This document shows positions 63,445-64,000 of a DNA stretch of 64,000 nucleotides, piece after piece. Under the pieces are notes generated by a model. It was not told the DNA's origin. It did not search any database and worked only from the letters and a program-made list of their open reading frames with translations. Origin of the DNA: Microbacterium sp. Au-Mic1 (GTDB lineage Bacteria; Actinomycetota; Actinomycetes; Actinomycetales; Microbacteriaceae); NCBI RefSeq assembly GCF_021341785.1, contig NZ_JAJTTF010000007.1, positions 233,356 to 297,355 on the forward strand, in the 5' to 3' direction. How positions within the stretch are numbered: position 1 is the first letter of the stretch; each line of letters starts with the position of its first letter. The position numbers and the translations under genes were made by a program.

Positions 63445-64000
63445 TCACTGGAACCGGGTCTGCGGCTCGTACGGCTCCTCACGGACGAACCTCGCGCCGA
63501 GCACCTGGCGCACCACCGCCTCGCCGTATCGCTGCACTCCAGGAGCCCCGGAGCGCGGAACCCGGTCGGTGACCACCGGGGCCGGCGGCGCCGCCCGCGG
63601 CGCCGGTTCGGGTCGTGCGCCGGATGAGGCGGGCGAAGGCGCCGTATCCGCTCGGCCGCTCGCGGACACCGCCTGTCCGACCGGAGCCATCGCGGGCTCA
63701 GGGGGCCCGCCGTAGGATCCCGGATCCGCATCGGGGCCGGGGTCGTCGGCATCGTCGGGGAACGGCGGCTCGTCGTCGAGGACGTCGCCGTCGTGCCCCG
63801 GCTCGTACCACCCTGAGGCCGGCATGGCCTCGACATCGGCAGGTTCTTCGTCGACGGGGAACTGGGCCACCCGAGGCTCAGCCGCCGGGACGGAAGAAGC
63901 AGGAGTCGACGGCGCAGACTCCGTTGCCGGCGATGCGGGCGACGACACGGTCGCTGCCGGGCTGGACGCGGCCGGCGCAGCATCGGGCGACGCCGCGGGC
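63445..64000 (-). CDS. dnaX: DNA polymerase III gamma/tau subunit, C-terminal part (partial)
   Basis: Only the last 184 or so residues lie in the window; the AAA+ core is beyond the right edge. The visible part is a Pro/Ala/Ser/Asp-rich linker ending in a compact segment, YGEAVVRQVLGARFVREEPY, like the C-terminal end of tau in actinobacteria. The identification rests on this tail, the position before recR and reading direction, so it is good but indirect. Confidence 0.78.
   Translation of the reverse strand, partial: PAASPDAAPAASSPAATVSSPASPATESAPSTPASSVPAAEPRVAQFPVDEEPADVEAMPASGWYEPGHDGDVLDDEPPFPDDADDPGPDADPGSYGGPPEPAMAPVGQAVSASGRADTAPSPASSGARPEPAPRAAPPAPVVTDRVPRSGAPGVQRYGEAVVRQVLGARFVREEPYEPQTRFQ

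Overview
The window is a G+C-rich stretch of an actinobacterial chromosome. The best guess is family Microbacteriaceae, close to Microbacterium; this is inferred from gene content and order, because there is no rRNA in the window. Pointers are a GlnR-type regulator, a two-PASTA class A penicillin-binding protein followed by a metallophosphoesterase (as ponA2 in mycobacteria), topoisomerase I with a Lys/Ala/Pro tail, the topA-tmk-holB order, a reduced Tad locus with DUF4244 and Rv3654c-like proteins, dnaX-recR followed later by lysC-asd, and many start codons placed 6-7 nt after a TANNNT box (leaderless mRNAs). No insertion sequence, prophage, CRISPR array or rRNA operon was seen.

Layout. 1-2.7 kb (minus): a folate-related amidotransferase fragment, YgfZ, a nitrobindin-like protein and two small membrane proteins. 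2.8-12.3 kb (plus): glnR, ppk1, a Nudix/SixA fusion and the phosphate importer pstS-pstC-pstA-pstB with a second binding protein; a clear tandem PHO box precedes pstS and a weaker one precedes ppk1. 12.4-15.1 kb: flavodoxin-like protein, PabC-like lyase, an unassigned protein, tRNA-Lys and a candidate structured RNA. 15.1-30.9 kb: a catabolic island with two divergent arms. The minus arm is PucR regulator, DUF917 protein and a HyuA-like protein that has lost both ATP-site motifs. The plus arm is a monooxygenase-fold protein, a ribose-type ABC importer, HyuA and HyuB. A TetR-controlled amidohydrolase and an APC permease follow. The substrate is not known; a cyclic amide or similar N-heterocycle is a reasonable inference.

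30.9-34.4 kb: a CGNR protein, a small CxxC protein, DUF1697, a nicotinamidase-like protein, and an epoxide hydrolase lying between two near-identical copies of a tRNA-Thr terminator. 34.6-44.2 kb (minus): secreted peptidase, holB, tmk, topA and the Tad pilus genes. 44.6-51.0 kb: acs, RidA, DUF4177, ponA2-type PBP and metallophosphoesterase. 51.1-51.4 kb: tRNA-Pro, its terminator and a decayed-looking tRNA-like hairpin with a second terminator. 51.5-56.6 kb: HAD phosphatase, lactate dehydrogenase with its FadR-type regulator and twin operators, thymidine kinase, malate:quinone oxidoreductase. 56.7-64 kb (minus): asd, lysC (with an internal start for a beta subunit), a two-component system, a DUF2871 protein, an EamA transporter, recR and the end of dnaX.

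The most unusual items are the pseudo-HyuA/DUF917 pair beside a complete hydantoinase cluster, the two candidate structured RNAs (about 14.15 and 51.23 kb), and the terminator-repeat-flanked epoxide hydrolase.
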